Assembly (NCBI GenBank): GCA_964551295.1
Contig: CAZKDJ010000101.1
Coordinates: forward strand, 1-14,720
From: JAFGED01 sp964551295
GTDB lineage: Bacteria; Chloroflexota; Anaerolineae; B4-G1
DNA: 14,720 bases
Reading direction: 5' to 3'
The notes beneath the pieces were generated by a model. It saw only the letters and a list, made by a program, of their open reading frames with translations. It searched no databases and was not told where the DNA came from. The position numbers and the translations under genes are program-made. Position 1 is the stretch's first letter; each line of letters opens with the position of its first letter. Shown in pieces: positions 11,838 to 14,720 of the stretch.

Positions 11838-13709
11838 CTACGCTTGATTTTTAAATCTACCTCGCCAAGCGGCCAAGGCCAAGCCAAGTACCAGGAGCGC
11901 TGCGCCGACAATCACCGCACCAACCCCGCTCCCGCTGCCCGGATCACCGGCGATGGGGAGAATCGGTGCGGGTGTGGGCGTGACCGGATGGATCTCGATG
12001 TCGGCGATGATGTGAGGCATCGTGTTGGGATCATCGATGGTGAGCGAACGCGCCACGACCAACTCGCCCTTAGACTCTGAGTCAGAATCGACCGCGGCGG
12101 CCAAGGCCAGCCCGTGGTCGGGCACTTCCTCCGCTAGCCAGGCCCGCAAAAGCGCGGTGACGTCCCACATGAGCCAGCGTCCCTCCGTCGATTCGAGTTC
12201 AAAGGTTGACGCAGAGACTAGAGGCGGAGATGAGGTCGATTTGGGCGTGGACGTCATCGATGTAGACGGCGTGCGTGTGAGCGTCGGCGAGGCCGTAGAC
12301 GTTGATCCTGGCCGCGATGTCGCCGAGGGCATCCGCGTGGGCGACGCGGATGGGGACGGTGTAGCAGTCGGCGTGGGTATCACAGATGAGGACGACGTGG
12401 CAGTCGGCAGCGGCGAATCCTTTGCCAAAAGCATCGCCAACTTGGGGGCGGCCGGTCCCTCCTCCGTGGTGGAGAAGATTAGGTGGGGGGCAGCGGCTAT
12501 TTCTGAGGCAGAGTCGATGGGAAGCATCGCTTCCTCCGCTGCAAGGTTGACCTCGGTGATCGCGATGGGCGCGGGAAGGAAGGTGGGCCAACTGGCTGGA
12601 TCGCCCCTCCACCCCGTTGTATCCCACGGATCGAGAACGCGGTACGTGCCGAAAGCCGCCTCTCCCTGGCTGGAGGCGCTGTCCACGTATACGTACAATG
12701 TGGCGCGCTTGACCTGGGTGCCCAAGGGAAACACGCTGACGGGAAAGTGCAAGTAAGTACGCGCCTCCACCATCTCGCCGGCCGACGGGCTGAAAATCCC
12801 AAAGGGAAGTACCTGTGTGTTGGCGTATGACCCCGTCCCCTCCAACAGCCCCGAGGCGACGCCTATGCTGCGATCAGGCCAAACCTGTAGCACGCGGGTT
12901 TTGATCTCCGGGATCGCCGTAGGTTTTGCGGTGGGCTCACTGGTGGGAGCAGGCGTGGAGGTCGGGCCGGGCGTGGGTGTGCGGGTAGGTGTCGACGTCA
13001 CTTTGGGTGTTGGCGTGGACGTGTCCTTCGGCGTCGACGTCGCCGTCAGTGTTGACGTTGATGCCGACGTCGCCGTCAGCGTTGACGTTGATGTCGACGT
13101 CGCTTCGAGCGTCGGCGACGACGTCACGTCGGCCACAATGGTGATGGTGCCATTTTCGATACTGACGTCGATGGGGTCGCCCGCGCTATCCTCGAGGTAA
13201 AGATCCGTATCATCAATGGTGATATCCGATGTCCCCGAGGCCTTCCCCTCGAAGGTAATCTCTGCCAGCACGCCACTCCCGTCGACTGCATCGCTGGCGA
13301 CTTCCTGGGCAAAGGAAATCTCGCCATTGTCCTGATCGACGTCGTTATCGTACACTGTCACGTCCGTGCCGAGAAACGGGCCAATCTCGATCTGCACACC
13401 GCTGGAAGCCGAGTCGGCATCCACGACCTCCAGCAGTTCCGGGTCAAAGAGCACATACACTTCGACGTAGTACAGGTCGGTCACATCATCGATGGTGATC
13501 TCCACCGTCGTCTCATCCCCCACGTCCACCTCGGCGCTGGAAGGGTCGACGGACAAGGTGGTATCCTGGAGCAGCTTGCGACCGACGAGAGGATCCTGCG
13601 CCTGGGCGGGGGCCATCGGCTCGACCAAGAGCAACAGCGCCCCGATCAGCATCAGCGCCGCAGGAATAATGACAGACAACGATTTGTGCACAGGTTTGGC
13701 CCGAAACAT
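11838..13709 (-). CDS. Secreted cohesin-domain and DNRLRE-domain surface protein
   Basis: A 623-residue exported protein. A signal peptide covers about residues 1-37 (hydrophobic core IIPAALMLIGALLLL, likely cut after AQA). Residues 51-194 form a cohesin-like domain (SVDPSSAEVDVGDETTVEI, YVEVYVLFDPELLEVVDAD, GVLAEITFEG). A Ser/Thr/Pro linker (195-268) follows, then a DNRLRE-like beta domain: VLQVWPDRSIGVASG and YLHFPVSVFPLGTQVKRATLYVY at 272-343, with its apparent closing part RWLMWDVTALLRAWL at 511-525. A second Ser/Thr/Pro linker (about 433-500) interrupts it. Near the C-terminus LPIAG (584-588), a membrane helix (596-615) and RGRFK resemble a sortase signal variant. GAGGAG lies five bases before the ATG. 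Probably a cell-surface adhesion or scaffold protein; the partner is unknown. Confidence 0.85.
   Translation of the reverse strand: MFRAKPVHKSLSVIIPAALMLIGALLLLVEPMAPAQAQDPLVGRKLLQDTTLSVDPSSAEVDVGDETTVEITIDDVTDLYYVEVYVLFDPELLEVVDADSASSGVQIEIGPFLGTDVTVYDNDVDQDNGEISFAQEVASDAVDGSGVLAEITFEGKASGTSDITIDDTDLYLEDSAGDPIDVSIENGTITIVADVTSSPTLEATSTSTSTLTATSASTSTLTATSTPKDTSTPTPKVTSTPTRTPTPGPTSTPAPTSEPTAKPTAIPEIKTRVLQVWPDRSIGVASGLLEGTGSYANTQVLPFGIFSPSAGEMVEARTYLHFPVSVFPLGTQVKRATLYVYVDSASSQGEAAFGTYRVLDPWDTTGWRGDPASWPTFLPAPIAITEVNLAAEEAMLPIDSASEIAAAPHLIFSTTEEGPAAPKLAMLLAKDSPLPTATSSSSVIPTPTATPSPSASPTRMPSATSRPGSTSTASPTLTRTPSTSMTSTPKSTSSPPLVSASTFELESTEGRWLMWDVTALLRAWLAEEVPDHGLALAAAVDSDSESKGELVVARSLTIDDPNTMPHIIADIEIHPVTPTPAPILPIAGDPGSGSGVGAVIVGAALLVLGLALAAWRGRFKNQA
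13036..13104. repeat. 30-bp tandem repeat in the Ser/Thr linker (about 2.3 units)
   Basis: GACGTCGCCGTCAG-type units start at 13036, 13066 and (partial) 13096, differing at a few third positions. They encode a ten-residue Ser/Thr repeat (TSASTSTLTA). Such repeats can expand or contract and alter linker length. Confidence 0.75.
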
Positions 13710-13759
13710 AGTGTCTCCTCGTGCCGGTTCCGACTGGGCTGAACCAGGAATCTAGTCAG

Positions 13760-13768
13760 ATTATACCA
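13760..13768 (-). promoter_or_regulatory. Extended -10 promoter of the cohesin/DNRLRE gene
   Basis: On the minus strand TGGTATAAT (13768-13760) is a perfect extended -10, about 51 bases before the ATG. No good -35 lies 16-18 bp upstream, which extended -10 promoters tolerate. Confidence 0.65.
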
Positions 13769-13877
13769 GATTACGCGCAGTTCTGCGATGTTGGAAACAA
13801 AGCTTTCCGATCAAGATCACTTGTGTTACTCACAACTTGGGCAAAAACCTTTTTTGGGTTATTCCAAAACAGGTTAT

Positions 13878-14029
13878 CTTGACAATGGCACATTAGCTAA
13901 ACTTGGCCTCCCGCGGTCCAAATTGCTTGCCCCAGCCCGCGTTGGGGGCCTGCAAAGGCCCTGTATGGCGGTTTTGCTAACCGCCATAGGTCGGATTGCC
14001 AATCCGACCTACAATGTGCCATTGTCAAG
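13878..14029. mobile_element. MITE-like element, 152 bp, 17-bp perfect terminal inverted repeats, TTAT duplication
   Basis: The ends CTTGACAATGGCACATT (13878-13894) and AATGTGCCATTGTCAAG (14013-14029) are perfect inverted repeats, flanked by TTAT on both sides (13874-13877 and 14030-14033), consistent with a 4-bp target duplication. The interior is highly folded: CCCC/GGGG arms near 13930-13947, TATGGCGGTT/AACCGCCATA (13964-13988) and AGGTCGGATT/AATCCGACCT (13988-14010). It has no coding capacity; the 85-residue plus frame across it is an accident. Mobilisation would need a transposase in trans. It lies between the cohesin gene promoter and the XRE gene. Of the rest of the 13710-14066 gap, 13770-13873 holds nothing I recognise. 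Confidence 0.85.
13964..14010. repeat. Tandem perfect hairpins inside the MITE
   Basis: Two abutting perfect 10-bp hairpins share base 13988: TATGGCGGTT with a five-base loop, then AGGTCGGATT with the three-base loop GCC. They make up a third of the element and may act as a terminator-like or protein-binding structure in RNA or single-stranded DNA. Confidence 0.8.
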
Positions 14030-14066
14030 TTATATAGTAGAATAAATCTTAGCCGGAGCACTCGCT

Positions 14067-14693
14067 ATGACAAAGTCGATTTTCTCGAAGCAGTACGATC
14101 AGTTGCGTCAATTGCTTATCACGACACGACAGGAGAAAAGGCTTACACAGGCGCAAGTTGCCAAAAAACTTGACAAGCCTCAGTCGTTTGTGTCAAAATA
14201 TGAGCGTGGAGAGAGACGCCTGGATGTGATCGAATTCCTACAGGTAACACAAGCACTATCCGTTGATCCAAACTTGATGATAGAGAAAATCAAAGCGGAT
14301 GAACCTGTTGAAAGTATTCTTGATAAATGGGAGATAAATCCCTACAACATCACAACATTGTTAGAACAAAACCCCAGTCTGCGTGGTATGCTCTTTGGCT
14401 ATGTAGCTGAGTTCAAGCTTGAGGAGCTCTGGCTACAGCCTCCCAACATAACAGCCTGTTTCAAGGAAGACGACCACGACCGAAAGAGAAAAGGGGATCG
14501 CGTGATTGTCTATAAGGACGAACAATTCATCATAGGGGCAAAGTCCCTCCAAACTAACACGATTGCCTACGAAAGCGGACGATGGATAGCCAAGTCTCAG
14601 GTAGACGCCAGCGATCGACGTGAAATCTCCCTGCCTGATGGCACAACGCTATCTACAACTTGTCTGCTAGTGGGTCACTTGTCACGTGAATAG
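14067..14693 (+). CDS. XRE-family HTH protein with possible degenerate PD-(D/E)XK-like C-terminus
   Basis: A 208-residue protein. Residues 10-66 form a clear XRE helix-turn-helix (LLITTRQEKRLTQAQVAKKL, QSFVSKYERGERRLD, then FLQVTQAL). The C-terminal part is unusual: LRGMLFGYVAEFKLEELW followed by KGDRVIVYKDEQFIIGAKSLQTNT resembles the E...D...(E/D)xK layout of PD-(D/E)XK nuclease folds, with Glu115, Asp144 and Lys159. The residue two before that Lys is Gly157 (codon GGG) where an active enzyme would have Glu or Asp. This fold reading is inference from motif shape only. GGAG lies eight bases before the ATG at 14067. Codon and base use are visibly AT-richer than the neighbours, and a MITE sits just upstream, suggesting horizontal acquisition. 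It could be a phage- or defence-related regulator. Confidence 0.8.
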   Translation: MTKSIFSKQYDQLRQLLITTRQEKRLTQAQVAKKLDKPQSFVSKYERGERRLDVIEFLQVTQALSVDPNLMIEKIKADEPVESILDKWEINPYNITTLLEQNPSLRGMLFGYVAEFKLEELWLQPPNITACFKEDDHDRKRKGDRVIVYKDEQFIIGAKSLQTNTIAYESGRWIAKSQVDASDRREISLPDGTTLSTTCLLVGHLSRE

Positions 14694-14720
14694 CCATCCT
14701 GGGCGAATCGTGTATACTGG

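Noticed and set aside
12022..12756. 244-residue Val/Asp/Gly-rich plus-strand frame
   Set aside because: It is the complement of the low-complexity linker of the cohesin/DNRLRE gene, whose signal peptide, RBS, promoter and terminator support the minus strand.
13788..14045. 85-residue plus-strand frame
   Set aside because: It crosses the whole MITE including both terminal repeats, has no RBS, and its translation reflects the hairpins.

Overview
The window reads as a moderately GC-rich bacterial chromosome segment, most likely Chloroflexota (Anaerolineae-like) or a close relative. This is inferred from gene content: a PadR regulator paired with a HAAS-type membrane protein, a DUF4013 protein, LysW-like zinc-ribbon mini-proteins, and a large cohesin/DNRLRE surface protein with Thr/Pro-rich linkers. 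Most genes have strong GGAGG-type ribosome binding sites, short spacers or overlaps, and clear intrinsic terminators. No rRNA, tRNA, CRISPR array or transposase gene was seen.

Layout. (1) 1-517, minus: truncated LolD/MacB-type ABC ATPase, divergent from (2) 734-2109, plus: PadR regulator and HAAS-like membrane protein, with a palindrome sitting on the promoter. A 15-bp hairpin separates this pair from (3) 2151-5489, minus: a three-gene operon of DUF4013 membrane protein, GPH-family MFS transporter and YghO-like acetyltransferase. (4) 5798-8260 is the most unusual part. It holds three paralogous LysW-like acidic zinc-ribbon proteins (67, 61 and 72 aa), a divergent OmpR-family DNA-binding protein whose receiver has lost its phosphorylation residues, a 25-aa Lys/Pro peptide with its own promoter, RBS and terminator, and an unrecognised 170-aa protein. 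(5) 8313-11686, minus: GNAT acetyltransferase, two different MscS channels and CorA in one operon. (6) 11838-13709, minus: a secreted, membrane-anchored cohesin plus DNRLRE protein. (7) 13878-14029: a 152-bp MITE-like element with perfect 17-bp terminal inverted repeats and a TTAT duplication, followed by an AT-richer XRE-family gene with a possible degenerate nuclease-like C-terminus.

Main find. The two promoters that drive the LysW-like genes each carry a run of CGGTAAA-type 7-mers repeated every 11 bp (three to four units). Both runs stop exactly 20 bp from an identical extended -10 box, and neither promoter has a good -35. This is the layout expected for activation by an OmpR/PhoB-type protein, and such a protein is encoded divergently beside one of the arrays. 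A weaker three-unit array with the same period lies upstream of the Lys/Pro peptide. The locus therefore looks like a small self-contained regulon of hyper-acidic zinc-ribbon proteins, possibly with a hyper-basic peptide partner. No lysine or arginine biosynthesis gene is nearby, so a role outside LysW-dependent amino acid synthesis is likely. That functional part is inference.
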